This document shows positions 1 to 8,817 of a DNA stretch of 64,000 nucleotides, piece after piece. The position numbers and the translations under genes were made by a program. The notes beneath the pieces are model-generated. The model was not told the DNA's origin. It ran no database searches and was given only the letters and a program-made list of their open reading frames with translations. The DNA comes from an uncultured Paludibaculum sp. (GTDB lineage: Bacteria; Acidobacteriota; Terriglobia; Bryobacterales; Bryobacteraceae). The stretch spans positions 434,001 through 498,000 of the forward strand of contig NZ_OY762269.1 in NCBI RefSeq assembly GCF_963665245.1, given 5' to 3'. Positions within the stretch are counted from its first letter, which is position 1. Every line of letters starts with the position of its first letter.

Positions 1-2
1 CC

Positions 3-2102
3 GGCAATCTGGTGTACTACACCACGGTCAACAACAACGACGAGAACGATTACGTGGCTCGTCTCGACCATCAGTTGACACAGCAGAACCGCCTAAGCTT
101 CTTCCTGCGCGAGTATCGCATCGCGCAGCCGGGCTATCTCGACTCCTCCAACTACCTGGCCGCCGTGGTTCCGACCAACTGGGTAAGCCGCAGCCTGCAG
201 GTGAGTGATACGCACGTGTTCGGCCCGACGCTGATCAACGAGTTTACGATGTCCTACGTCCACAACCCGTACCTCTACAAGCCGGTCCAGCCGCAACAGT
301 CGCTGTCCGGGCTGGGCATGAACATCCACGACTCCACCAGCTACAAGTCGTATGAGTATTACGTCGGCGGTTACTATCAGGTGCTGACGGGCGATCTGAA
401 CGACTTCCTGAACGACGAGTATCAGGTCCTCGACACCATGCGTTGGTCCAGCGGGCGTCACGACGTCTCGTTCGGTGGCGAGTACGGCTACGGGGTTGGC
501 GATCAGACCAACACCCGCCTGCAGAACGGCCTTATTAACTTCAGCTCCAGCGCAAGCAGCGGCCTGCCCTTCAGCGGCAACGGCTTTGCCGACTATCTGA
601 CGGGGCACTTCTCCTCCTATCAGCAAGGCGCCGGCCAAGCCAAGAACACCCGATTCAACAAGGTGTCGCTCTTTGTCCACGACAACGTGAAGGTGACCCG
701 CAAGCTCACCCTCAACCTGGGCGTCCGGTGGGAGCCGTTTCTCCCCTACACCGACACCAACGATCGCATGACCGTGTGGGTGCCGGGCCAGCAGTCAGCG
801 CGCTTCGTCAACGCGCCGGCGGGCGTGTTGTATCCCGGCGACGCCGGCATCGGCTCGGGCGGCTACGCAACGGTGTGGAAGAACTTCGCGCCACGCATCG
901 GCATGGCATACGACGTGAAGGGCGACGGCAAGTGGGCCATTCGCACCGGCTACGGCATCTTCTACGATCAGCCGAACACCATCTTCACCAACAACGCCGC
1001 CACGCAGGCGCCCTTCTCGCCGAACGTGACCATCACCGGCAACGCGTCCAACAGCCTGACCAATCCGTGGGCGGGCACCACCGATCCGTTCCCGGTCGCC
1101 GCCAACCCGAGCTCCACGGTTTCGTTCCCGAACTATGGCAGCCAGTACCTGTATGCGAACAACCTGCGCAACGGTTACATCCAGTCGTGGAACCTGTCGA
1201 TCGACCATGAGATCGCGGGAGGCACGGTGGTCAGCGCGGCCTATTCCGGCTCCAAAGGTTCCTACCTGCCCGCGGCGGCCGAGTTGAACACACCGGTCTG
1301 GGCCACGGGCGCCACGGTGGCGAACGAAAACGCACGCCGTCCGTACGCGCCGGCAATGGGCTCGTCTTCGCTGTTGAGCGCTTCGTCCAACTCCAGCTTC
1401 CACGCGCTGCAACTGTCGGCACGCCGTCGCTTCGCCAACGGTTTCAGCCTGCTGGTGAACTATCAGTTCTCCAAGGCGATCGACAACTCCTCCAACTCCA
1501 AGCAGACCGGGCAGTCGGTAACGAATCCGTATAACCGCAACTTCGACCGTGGCGTGGCCGAGTTCGATCGCCGTCACGTCTTCAACGCGGCCGGCGTGTG
1601 GCAGATACCGGGCAAGTGGAGCTCCAAGTCGATGCAGGCCCTGCTCGGCGGTTGGTCGCTCAACCTGATCGGCAACTACACTGGCGGCTATCCGTTCTCC
1701 ATCTACAGCGGCGTCGACAACGCGCTGACCGGCACGGGCAGCCAGCGCGCCGATATGGCCGCCGGCGTGAGCCCGTACTTCACGGACGACCGCTCCAAGG
1801 GCGACACCATCTACCAATACCTGAACAAGGCGGCCTTCACCTCGAACGCGGTGGGCACCTTCGGCAGCACCGGACGCAACATCTTCCGCGGTCCGGCCTT
1901 CGTCAACTTCGATTCGGGCCTATACAAGAGCTTCAAGGTGCATGAGCGCTTCACCACTACGCTGCGGTTTGAAGCGTTCAACATGTTGAACCACACCAAT
2001 CTCAAGAACCCGAACAACAACGTGAGCAGCAGCCAGTTCCTGCGTACCACGTCGGCGTACGACCCGCGCATCATGCAGGTCGCACTCCGCATCGCATGGT
2101 AG
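3..2102 (+). CDS. TonB-dependent receptor-like outer-membrane protein, 3' part
   Basis: The reading frame is open from the left edge, so the gene starts outside the window. What is visible is the beta-barrel part of an acidobacterial TonB-dependent receptor-like protein (about 1000-1200 residues when complete). It is rich in alternating aromatic/Asn strands such as 'LTLNLGVRWEPFLPYTD', 'FAPRIGMAYDVKGDGKWAIRTGYGIFYD' and 'FTTTLRFEAFNMLNHTN', and ends 'MQVALRIAW' with a C-terminal aromatic as in outer-membrane barrels. These blocks recur in the receptor at 29416-32517. An MFS transporter follows, which would fit uptake of a small organic compound, but the substrate cannot be read from the sequence. 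Confidence 0.85.
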   Translation, partial: GNLVYYTTVNNNDENDYVARLDHQLTQQNRLSFFLREYRIAQPGYLDSSNYLAAVVPTNWVSRSLQVSDTHVFGPTLINEFTMSYVHNPYLYKPVQPQQSLSGLGMNIHDSTSYKSYEYYVGGYYQVLTGDLNDFLNDEYQVLDTMRWSSGRHDVSFGGEYGYGVGDQTNTRLQNGLINFSSSASSGLPFSGNGFADYLTGHFSSYQQGAGQAKNTRFNKVSLFVHDNVKVTRKLTLNLGVRWEPFLPYTDTNDRMTVWVPGQQSARFVNAPAGVLYPGDAGIGSGGYATVWKNFAPRIGMAYDVKGDGKWAIRTGYGIFYDQPNTIFTNNAATQAPFSPNVTITGNASNSLTNPWAGTTDPFPVAANPSSTVSFPNYGSQYLYANNLRNGYIQSWNLSIDHEIAGGTVVSAAYSGSKGSYLPAAAELNTPVWATGATVANENARRPYAPAMGSSSLLSASSNSSFHALQLSARRRFANGFSLLVNYQFSKAIDNSSNSKQTGQSVTNPYNRNFDRGVAEFDRRHVFNAAGVWQIPGKWSSKSMQALLGGWSLNLIGNYTGGYPFSIYSGVDNALTGTGSQRADMAAGVSPYFTDDRSKGDTIYQYLNKAAFTSNAVGTFGSTGRNIFRGPAFVNFDSGLYKSFKVHERFTTTLRFEAFNMLNHTNLKNPNNNVSSSQFLRTTSAYDPRIMQVALRIAW

Positions 2103-2116
2103 CTTTGTTTGTATTA

Positions 2117-2142
2117 GGAGCCTCGCCCGCCGGCGGGGCTCC
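2117..2142 (+). terminator. GC-rich hairpin after the TonB receptor gene
   Basis: GGAGCCTCGCC and GGCGGGGCTCC pair as an 11-bp stem (one T-G wobble) around a CGCC loop, 14 nt after the stop codon. There is no T-run, so efficiency as an intrinsic terminator is uncertain. Confidence 0.4.
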
Positions 2143-2168
2143 CGCCTTCATCGAAAGTACTCCCCCCG

Positions 2169-3473
2169 ATGTTCTTCTCCCGTTCCGGATTCTCTCCGAG
2201 CGCCCCCACTGCCCGGTTTGCTTCCGCCCCCGGCTATCGCTGGTACGTGGTGTGGATGCTCTGGTGCATCTCGCTGTTCAACTACGCTGACAGGCAGGCG
2301 ATCTTCTCGGTGTTTCCGCTCCTTGAGCGGGAGATGCATCTCAGCGCCATCCAGCTTGGACTGCTCGGTTCGGCGTTTGCCTGGGTGTACGGCGTGGCGG
2401 CGCCGGTGGCCGGTATGCTGGTCGACCGGATGCGGCGCACCACGGCGGTGATCTGGGGCCTGCAGATTTGGAGCACGATCTGTCTGGCAACCGGCTTTTC
2501 GCGCGACTTCACTCACCTCGTGGCCTTTCGCGCCGCCGAGGGGCTTGGCGAATCGATCTACTATCCGGCCTCGATGTCGCTGGTCAGCGACTATCACGAC
2601 AAACGCACGCGCTCGCGCGCCATGGGGCTGCACCAAACCAGTGTGTACCTGGGCACCGTGGCGGGTGGCTACTTTGCCGGGTTGATCGGTGAGCGGCACG
2701 GTTGGCGCAGCTCGTTCTTTGTCTTCGGCGCCCTGGGCATTGTGCTCGGGCTGGTGCTGCGGAAGTGGCTGGCCGAGCCGCGACGCGGCCAGGCGGACGA
2801 GTTCGTTGCCGCGACCGAGGCGCCGCCCGGCGTCAGCTACGCCGGGTTCCTGCGCCACCTGCTGTCGACGCCCACCGCCTTGCTGTTGATGCTCGGCTTC
2901 GTCTGCATGAACTTCGTGGCAGTGCTACTACTGGCGTGGCTGCCGAAGTTCCTCTTCGACAAGTTCCACCTCGGGTTGGCGGCGGCGGCGCTTTTGGCGA
3001 CGACCTCGGTGCAGGCGGCCAGCGTGCTGGGCTCGTTGGGCGGAGGATGGCTGGCCGATCGCATGCGCGCGCGCGTTGCCAGCGGACGCATATGGGTGCA
3101 GGCGCTCGCCGCATTGGCGGCCGCGCCGTTCGTCGTGTTGTGCGGCCAGGCGGGGAGCCTCGCGGTGTGCCTGGTTGCGCTGTGCCTGTGGGGTGTCTTC
3201 AAAGGATTCTACGACGCCAATACCTGGGCGTCGCTGTTTGACGTGGTGCGACCGGAGGAGCGCGGCCGCGCGGCCGGCCTGATGAACACAGCCGGTTGGT
3301 TCGGCGGCGGCTCTGCGCCCGTGTTAGTTGGCTTTGCCATCGAGCGTATGGGCATGAGTGCCGCGATCTCGAGCGCATCCGCCGTGTACGCGGTGGGAGG
3401 AGCGATTCTGATACTCTGCGCCTGGCGCTTCGCCCCGTTCGATATCGCGAGGCTGAACCGCGCGGCACGGTAG
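2169..3473 (+). CDS. MFS transporter (spinster/anion:cation symporter type)
   Basis: This 434-residue protein has about 12 predicted hydrophobic helices. The first is followed by 'NYADRQAIFSVFPLLEREMHLS', the D-R-Q signature common in spinster-like and organic anion:cation symporter MFS proteins. The cytoplasmic loop between helices 2 and 3 carries the expected charged motif ('GMLVDRMRRTT'), and a second one ('GGWLADRMRAR') marks the start of the C-terminal half. It is an inner-membrane secondary transporter. It follows the TonB receptor on the same strand after a 66-bp gap with a hairpin, so the two may serve the same substrate. The ATG at 2169 precedes the hydrophilic N-terminus of about 24 residues. 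Confidence 0.85.
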   Translation: MFFSRSGFSPSAPTARFASAPGYRWYVVWMLWCISLFNYADRQAIFSVFPLLEREMHLSAIQLGLLGSAFAWVYGVAAPVAGMLVDRMRRTTAVIWGLQIWSTICLATGFSRDFTHLVAFRAAEGLGESIYYPASMSLVSDYHDKRTRSRAMGLHQTSVYLGTVAGGYFAGLIGERHGWRSSFFVFGALGIVLGLVLRKWLAEPRRGQADEFVAATEAPPGVSYAGFLRHLLSTPTALLLMLGFVCMNFVAVLLLAWLPKFLFDKFHLGLAAAALLATTSVQAASVLGSLGGGWLADRMRARVASGRIWVQALAALAAAPFVVLCGQAGSLAVCLVALCLWGVFKGFYDANTWASLFDVVRPEERGRAAGLMNTAGWFGGGSAPVLVGFAIERMGMSAAISSASAVYAVGGAILILCAWRFAPFDIARLNRAAR

Positions 3474-3487
3474 TTTGTTACCCCGCC

Positions 3488-3694
3488 TCAAGTCTCGCCG
3501 TCTTCATGGCGTCCTGCTGGTTCCGCAGGAATCTCTGGAATGGCAAGGTGCTCTCGGAGTTCGTGGAGCGCCGCTACGGTATCGGTTTGGGCGTCGTCGG
3601 TCAATGTCAGCGGTTGTTCCGGCAACTCGGATTCCGGCTCCGCAAGCCACGTCGCGTCATAGCCGGCGCCGATCCAGAGCGGCAGCGTGAGCAT
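3488..3694 (-). CDS. Small acidic hypothetical protein
   Basis: A 68-residue frame starting 'MLTLPLWIGAGYDATWLAEP', rich in Glu, Asp, Pro and Leu. Unlike the Arg-rich shadow frames around it, this is a composition expected of a real small protein. I do not recognise a family. No strong ribosome-binding site precedes the ATG. It could also be a relic of a longer gene, since the surrounding region is otherwise empty. Confidence 0.3.
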   Translation of the reverse strand: MLTLPLWIGAGYDATWLAEPESELPEQPLTLTDDAQTDTVAALHELREHLAIPEIPAEPAGRHEDGET

Positions 3695-3980
3695 AAAAGA
3701 ACTCGAAACGCTGATGGCCGATGCGTCGGTTGATTTGTGTTCTTGAAGGAACTGCGCCGTGATGCGGGACGTGGAGGACCAGTTCGCACAATGGAGTCGC
3801 GGGAATGACGCGCTTCGCCGCCTATGCGCAGCCAGTTAGGACGCTCAGTAGGGCTTGGATAACGTCAGCCTGACAGTGCCGCAGGTGGCTACTTCGTCGA
3901 AGCTCAGCCCGACGGGAAGACCGTACAGGATGCCTGTCGCGAGCCGGAAGAAGGGTGGAGGCTGAGGCGGACTGGTGGGA

Positions 3981-4011
3981 TCCAGGGGCCGACTTTGGTC
4001 TTCGGCCCCTG
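3981..4011 (-). terminator. Perfect hairpin downstream of the actin-like gene
   Basis: CCAGGGGCCGA and TCGGCCCCTGG form an 11-bp perfect stem with a 9-nt loop, 34 bp beyond the stop of the minus-strand gene ending at 4046. There is no T-tract, but position and stem strength suggest transcription ends here. Confidence 0.5.
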
Positions 4012-4045
4012 GCGGTTGTGGCAGTCTTGAGAAGGAAGTCCGGCG

Positions 4046-5050
4046 TTACTCGCTGAGCGCGGCGATGAGCGCGCCGCGAGCCGTCGTTTCGAGAGGCGAC
4101 CGCGCCATGCGGATCTCCGAGATGGCAATGGGGAGCCCCGCGGCGGCCACTGCTTTCTCGAAGCGTTCCCTGAAGCCCTCCGGCAGCACTCCGCCGCCGC
4201 TGAGCACCAACGGGATGGCCCGGCCAAACTTGGGTACGTTGCGCGACGTCTGGAACGACTCCTTCAAGCCCAGGACCACCGCCTGGATCATGTCGTCATA
4301 GTACACGGTGAGCGCTTGCTGCACCTTGTCGGTGAAGTGGCCGTTGAAGTGGAACGACTCCTCCTTCAACAGGCGCACGCGGTTGATAAGCTCGCCCGTG
4401 ACGCCGGCCGCACTGGCGTCGATGAAGTCGCCGCCCTTGGGGACGCTGAAGCTCAGTACGGGGACCGACATATAAGCGAGGGCCACATTGCAGAGCCCGC
4501 CGCCGCAGCTGATGCCGATGCCGGTGTAGTTGGAGTCTTCCAGTTCGCTATAGATGACGGCCAGGCCCTCGTTGACGCTGCGAACGTCGTTGTAGCCGAG
4601 TTTGGCCAGGACCTGCTTGATGGTGGCTTCGTGATAGGTGAGGTTGGTCTCCTGGCCGAGAGGGGGAGCCGGGATACTAAAGCACAATCTGGTGCCATGG
4701 GCCGGGGGCTTGCCTAGTACGGAGCCGACAAGCTCCTCCATTTGCCGAAGGCTCTCGGGTTCACTGGCGTTCAGGACACCACGTGTCATCGGGCGGCGGA
4801 TCTCGCGGCCCAGCAGGTCTGCCATGCGGGCGCTTTCGTTGCCGTAGACCACCAACTGGCCATCACTGACGGAGTGCGGGATGTTCTCCCGTTTCAAGCT
4901 GCTTTCGGTGAGCTTGGTGTAGGGGATGGCGACGAAGGCGTTTAGCTGCGCCTGGACGGTCTCCTCTTCGTTTTGTTTCCTGACCGCGACAACGCGGCTC
5001 GTACCAATGTCGAGTCCGATCATGGTCGCCTGTTGTTGCTCGGTTTTCAT
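4046..5050 (-). CDS. Actin-like ATPase (MreB/ParM/Hsp70 fold) protein
   Basis: A 334-residue protein with the actin-superfamily nucleotide motifs in order: phosphate-1 'IGLDIGTSRVVAVRK' (residues 12-26), a connect-1-like 'NEGLAVIYSEL' (about 160), phosphate-2 'GIGISCGGGLCNVAL' (about 178) and the adenosine motif 'PLVLSGGGVLPEGF' (about 285). The length matches MreB (about 340) but the sequence is not close to canonical MreB, FtsA or DnaK. By family it should bind ATP and may polymerise; a cytoskeletal or cell-envelope role is inference. Its ATG overlaps the stop of the upstream amidase gene by 4 bp (ATGA), so the two are translationally coupled, which supports a cell-wall connection. Confidence 0.75.
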   Translation of the reverse strand: MKTEQQQATMIGLDIGTSRVVAVRKQNEEETVQAQLNAFVAIPYTKLTESSLKRENIPHSVSDGQLVVYGNESARMADLLGREIRRPMTRGVLNASEPESLRQMEELVGSVLGKPPAHGTRLCFSIPAPPLGQETNLTYHEATIKQVLAKLGYNDVRSVNEGLAVIYSELEDSNYTGIGISCGGGLCNVALAYMSVPVLSFSVPKGGDFIDASAAGVTGELINRVRLLKEESFHFNGHFTDKVQQALTVYYDDMIQAVVLGLKESFQTSRNVPKFGRAIPLVLSGGGVLPEGFRERFEKAVAAAGLPIAISEIRMARSPLETTARGALIAALSE

Positions 5051-6222
5051 CCTTTATTCTCCTTAGACAGCTCTGCTTTCGTCTTCATTTCGGAGAGCAC
5101 CTGCCGATAGCGCTTCTCCAGTTCCTTGCGGTAAGCGGCGACGCTCAGCCCGTGGGCCGTGGCGTTCTGCCGCAATTGGTCCTCACCGAGAAGCAGGCCT
5201 CGCCAAAAGGCCTGACCGGTCACCTCGACCAAAGCCGGGTCGTAGGTGAAACCGAAGATCCAGAGTCCCGGCGCGGGCACGGAATAGTTGTCGGGCAACC
5301 CCACCGCGACATAAGGGAAGTTCGAAGCCCAGTCGTAATGGTAGCCCACCTGCATGTTGTCGGGGTTCACGGACACTTGCGCGTGGGTGGCGCAATCGGC
5401 CGCGCTGATTTTGTACTTGGCGCGCAACATTTCGGTGAGTACGCGCAGGGCGTGAATCTGAGCGGGCGTGGCCTGTGCCTTGGCCTCGCCCGGCTGGGTT
5501 ACGGTTTCGACCGAGACTCCAAGGAAGGCCCGGTTCAGATTGACGTAGGTGAACTTGTTGTCGGCCCAGACCGAGTAGCCGGAATGGTTGGCGGAATCGG
5601 ACTCCCTCACCACGCGCCAGACATTGCCGAAGCGGTCGACCATGTAGTGGTAGGCGTGTTCCTGCTGAAGATAGGACAGTAGGGTCGCCCCGACGCGGCG
5701 GATTGCCTTCGTCTTATTCTCGGTGAACTCCGGTTGATTGCTTTCGGTGGTGTGGAAGACGATTCCGGACGGATCGGTGCGTTCCCCGGCAGGGCCGGCG
5801 TCCTCGAAGCCGCGGCGGTAGATCCGGTATTTGCGCGTCTCGTTGGCGACTTCGTAGCGGCGCTCGATGCGGAGACCGTTGGAGTAGGTTTCAAACCCGG
5901 CATTCGACTCCACCTGCCAGACGTTGGGAAGGGTCTCGGGGCCGGTGTTCCCTGCCTGGGCGACGACGATGGGGCCGCGTTTCCACAGGCGGCTGGCGCT
6001 GGTCATGGTTCCGGCGGGTAACAGGAGCAGGGCACTGAGAGCAACCAGCATGGAGGCGCGGCGCCGGTGAAAGAACGCCCGCCCCACCTCGGAGCGCGGA
6101 TCCCAGACACAGCGGTCGCCCAGCGTGTGGCGCAGAAAGCGCAGGCGGTCAATGGGATCGGCGATACGGCCAGCCTGCCAGCCGACGGCGGCTCGCAACA
6201 GGACGTTCGGTGGTTTGCGCAT
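5047..6222 (-). CDS. N-acetylmuramoyl-L-alanine amidase-like protein (Amidase_2 fold)
   Basis: The protein (about 391 residues from the ATG at 6222) has an N-terminal hydrophobic segment 'MLVALSALLLLPAG' and then an amidase_2/PGRP-like domain. The expected zinc-site blocks are visible: 'IVFHTTES', 'HYMVDRFGNVWRVV' with 'ANHSGYS', and 'ADCATHAQVSVNP'. A C-terminal charged helix 'YRKELEKRYRQVLSEMKTKAELS' ends it. By family it would cleave the lactyl-Ala bond of peptidoglycan outside the cytoplasmic membrane. The frame can be opened further upstream only from a TTG at 6303, so the ATG is preferred. It is the first gene of a two-gene unit with the actin-like ATPase. Confidence 0.75.
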   Translation of the reverse strand: MRKPPNVLLRAAVGWQAGRIADPIDRLRFLRHTLGDRCVWDPRSEVGRAFFHRRRASMLVALSALLLLPAGTMTSASRLWKRGPIVVAQAGNTGPETLPNVWQVESNAGFETYSNGLRIERRYEVANETRKYRIYRRGFEDAGPAGERTDPSGIVFHTTESNQPEFTENKTKAIRRVGATLLSYLQQEHAYHYMVDRFGNVWRVVRESDSANHSGYSVWADNKFTYVNLNRAFLGVSVETVTQPGEAKAQATPAQIHALRVLTEMLRAKYKISAADCATHAQVSVNPDNMQVGYHYDWASNFPYVAVGLPDNYSVPAPGLWIFGFTYDPALVEVTGQAFWRGLLLGEDQLRQNATAHGLSVAAYRKELEKRYRQVLSEMKTKAELSKENKG

Positions 6223-6382
6223 CGCTGTCAAATTCCCGTCCTCCCGCAGGTCGTGCGGACGCACGATCCCCCATAGACAGAAGATTCGGCGGGCATGCGA
6301 CAAAACCTTAGGGCAATCAGTTTTCTACCTTAGCATTCTCTGGGGGAAATTCGCTAACCCCCAATGCATGAATAACTTACAC

Positions 6383-7249
6383 TCAACGAGGAGGAGGTGA
6401 GCCGGCGGGCGGCGTCTCCTCGGCGGGCAGAATACGGCTGTCGGTCTGGAACTTCTTGTAGTCCTTCCAGGTGACCTCGACGTCGGCGTGGAACTTCTTG
6501 ATCAACCCCAGGCGGGCGTCGGCGTGGGTGGTTGCATGGACAGGGAGCCAGATTTCGGAGTTGACGCGAGCCTGGCGAAAGGTGACCTTGGCGCCGGGAT
6601 CCAGACGGGCGAGGACCCAGCCAAACGAGACGGGCGCGATGGTCTCCGCTTCAACGCGCACCCACTGGTACTCTTTCTGGTCGACCCAGATGCGGCCTTT
6701 GAACTTCGTGAGGAGTTCCCACCGTCTCGCCTTTCCTTTGTAGCCGGGCCGGGGTTGGGCGTCGATGATCCAGGCCGGGTGGCCGTCGACGGAATCCTCG
6801 CCTGCGATCTTGAGGTCGAAAGCGTCGGGAATCTCGAGCAGGAAGGCCCGGCTCTCCTCGCGCTGCTTCTCTTCCTCGGCGAGGCGTTTGCGGCGTTGAT
6901 CGGGGTTCTCTTCCTGGCGCTTACGGAATTCGTTGTCCAGGTCTCGTTGGGCCTTGGCGGCTTCCTTGGAGGAGAGGGGTTGATCGTTGTGTGCGATTTT
7001 ACGTCGATACGGCCGCTCACCGATCATAATGACGTCAAAGGTATCAGATTCCGTGCGCTTGATCACTCCTTTGGCGTCGAGGTCGTGTCTTTCGGACCGC
7101 TGTGTATACGTGTAATCGTTCGCCCGGGCGTTGTTCAGCCGGTCTCGCTCCAGGCTACGCCGGATGATGGCGGCCGGATCGGGGGGCACCGGTTGTGCCG
7201 GCAGAAGCGGCATAATCAGGCAAAGTGGATAAAACAGTCGAGAGTTCAT
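6383..7249 (-). CDS. Secreted hypothetical protein, LolA/outer-membrane-lipoprotein-sorting-like
   Basis: A 288-residue protein with a short signal peptide ('MNSRLFYPLCLIMPLLPAQPVPPDP'). It is followed by a charged, probably helical segment (about residues 85-130, 'KEAAKAQRDLDNEFRKRQEENPDQRRKRLAEEE') and a C-terminal region of alternating beta-like stretches ('RIWVDQKEYQWVRVEAE', 'EIWLPVHATTHADARLGLIKKF'). The C-terminal half resembles the LolA-like folds of many acidobacterial secreted proteins of unknown function; this resemblance is by pattern only. A weak GGGGG-N11-CCCCC hairpin (6342-6362) lies downstream. Confidence 0.7.
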   Translation of the reverse strand: MNSRLFYPLCLIMPLLPAQPVPPDPAAIIRRSLERDRLNNARANDYTYTQRSERHDLDAKGVIKRTESDTFDVIMIGERPYRRKIAHNDQPLSSKEAAKAQRDLDNEFRKRQEENPDQRRKRLAEEEKQREESRAFLLEIPDAFDLKIAGEDSVDGHPAWIIDAQPRPGYKGKARRWELLTKFKGRIWVDQKEYQWVRVEAETIAPVSFGWVLARLDPGAKVTFRQARVNSEIWLPVHATTHADARLGLIKKFHADVEVTWKDYKKFQTDSRILPAEETPPAGSPPPR

Positions 7250-7292
7250 GCGGCTGATTGGGTTAGACTAATCCGTTGGCAAAACCAAAGCA

Positions 7293-8801
7293 ATGAAGAT
7301 TCATTGGCCTCTTCCGTTGGATGAAGCCGGGATGGACTTGGAGCGCCGGGCCTCGGCCCTGGGCTACGCGTCGATTCCACCCACCAGTGTCTGCCCGGCG
7401 GCGGAAGACGAAGATGTGCTGCATCTGATTTGCCTCTCTGATGGATTGGACCGGTCGGCCGCGGTGGTGCGGGCCGTGCGCCAGACGATCGAACCCGATG
7501 CCGTGTTGCTGGCGGCGGGCGTGTGGAACGACCCGGCGGAGATCGGGCAGATGCTGGCGGCGGGTGCGGATGATTACTTAAGCCTCAATTGCGAGACGCG
7601 GGAACTGGCTGTGCGGTTGCTGGCGCTGCAAGTCCGTGTGAGGAACCGCTCGAAGTCGCATGGATCGCGACAGTTGGAAGACCGGCTTCGCCATGCGCAG
7701 CGGCTGGAGACTTTGGGCGCCGTCGCCGGGGCGATGGCGCACAGCTACAACAACCTTCTCGCGGCGATCCAGGGCAATGCGGAACTCGCCCTGATGGACC
7801 GGACCCTGCCGGACGCGCTCAAGTACTGCCTGACGCAGATCGACACCGTCTCACAACGGGCGGGCGATCTGACCCGGCAGATGCAGGTGTACATCCGCAA
7901 CCGGGACGGCGGCAGCGTGCTGGCGGTGAGTCTCAATCAGATTGTTCAGGAGATGGGCGACCTGCTGCGCGTCTCCGCATCCTCCGACTGCGCGCTGAAG
8001 GTCAGCCTGGCGCGCAACGTGCCACCGATGACAGGCCGGGCGGCGGAGTTGCGGCAAATGTTGCTGAACCTGGTCTGGAACGCTTGTGAGGCGGTGGGTG
8101 ACAGCGGTGGTGAGGTGCGGATTCGCACTCTGTTCCAGGACGAAGCGGAGCCGGCGCTGGTGACGTTGGAGGTGGAGGACACGGGCCCGGGCGTGCCCGA
8201 GAATCTGCGGGCGCGTATCTTTGATCCCCTCTTTAGTACAAAGGGCGAAGATCGCGGCTTGGGTTTGGCGGTGGCGCGTGAGATCGCAGAATCCCACGGC
8301 GGGACCATCGATGTGACTTCCGGAACAGGTGGAGGCGCCTGTTTCCGGGTGAGGATTCCGCCCGTCCCCGACTGGCGCATGAATCGGCCCGTCCTCGCCG
8401 CCGCCGATCTCGAAGCGAAGGCCGCTTTGACGGTCCTGCTCATCGACGAGGAGCCGGCGGTGCGTGAAGCGGCTGAGAAATCGCTGCGGCGGGCCGGGTA
8501 CACGGTATTCGCGGCTGACAACGCAATCGAAGGGTGGAAGCTCTGCGAGCAGGTGGGTATGGCACTGGACGCGGTGATTCTGGACCCGCGTATCCATGGC
8601 ATGAAGCCGAGGGAGCTGGTTCAAGGGATCCGCACGATGTACCCGCGGATGCCAATCGTCGTCTGGAGCGGGGCGGACGAAACCGCCGCCAAGGCCAGCC
8701 TCAGCGGCGCGGAGCCGTACGACTTCCTGCGAAAGGAACCCCAGATGGGTGCCTTCATCGCGGGGTTGGATGCGTTGTTGAGAGGTAACGGCAAAGCCTG
8801 A
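7293..8801 (+). CDS. Hybrid sensor histidine kinase with pseudo-receiver N-terminus and C-terminal receiver
   Basis: A soluble 502-residue protein. Residues about 20-115 look like a receiver-type domain, but the usual phospho-acceptor position reads 'AVLLAAG', so it is probably inactive. A dimerisation/phospho-acceptor block 'AGAMAHSYNNLLAAIQGN' puts the His near residue 150. The ATPase domain shows N ('NLVWNACEAV'), G1 ('DTGPGVP') and G2 ('GLGLAVA') boxes. The C-terminal receiver (about 378-498) has the acidic pair 'LLIDEEP', acceptor Asp in 'AVILDPRIHGM', Ser in 'VVWSG' and Lys in 'DFLRKEP'. There is no membrane segment, so it should sense a cytoplasmic signal or partner. No cognate regulator gene is adjacent. 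Confidence 0.85.
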   Translation: MKIHWPLPLDEAGMDLERRASALGYASIPPTSVCPAAEDEDVLHLICLSDGLDRSAAVVRAVRQTIEPDAVLLAAGVWNDPAEIGQMLAAGADDYLSLNCETRELAVRLLALQVRVRNRSKSHGSRQLEDRLRHAQRLETLGAVAGAMAHSYNNLLAAIQGNAELALMDRTLPDALKYCLTQIDTVSQRAGDLTRQMQVYIRNRDGGSVLAVSLNQIVQEMGDLLRVSASSDCALKVSLARNVPPMTGRAAELRQMLLNLVWNACEAVGDSGGEVRIRTLFQDEAEPALVTLEVEDTGPGVPENLRARIFDPLFSTKGEDRGLGLAVAREIAESHGGTIDVTSGTGGGACFRVRIPPVPDWRMNRPVLAAADLEAKAALTVLLIDEEPAVREAAEKSLRRAGYTVFAADNAIEGWKLCEQVGMALDAVILDPRIHGMKPRELVQGIRTMYPRMPIVVWSGADETAAKASLSGAEPYDFLRKEPQMGAFIAGLDALLRGNGKA

Positions 8802-8815
8802 GCCCCTGGTGGGGC
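8802..8815. terminator. Short bidirectional hairpin between convergent kinases
   Basis: GCCCC-TGGT-GGGGC forms a 5-bp GC stem with a 4-nt loop in the 16-bp space between the two convergent kinase genes. It is small, so its role as a shared terminator is a guess. Confidence 0.3.
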
Positions 8816-8817
8816 GA

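Larger units (their letters stand above)
3474..4045. other. Gap between MFS gene and actin-like gene
   Basis: About 570 bp between two convergent genes. It holds one small plausible reading frame on the minus strand (3488-3694) and a perfect hairpin at 3981-4011. Nothing else convincing was seen; the rest may be decayed sequence. Confidence 0.4.

Noticed and set aside
795..1817. Long minus-strand open frame opposite the first TonB receptor
   Set aside because: Val/Arg/Gly-rich composition with no family resemblance; it is the antisense shadow of a GC-rich coding region.
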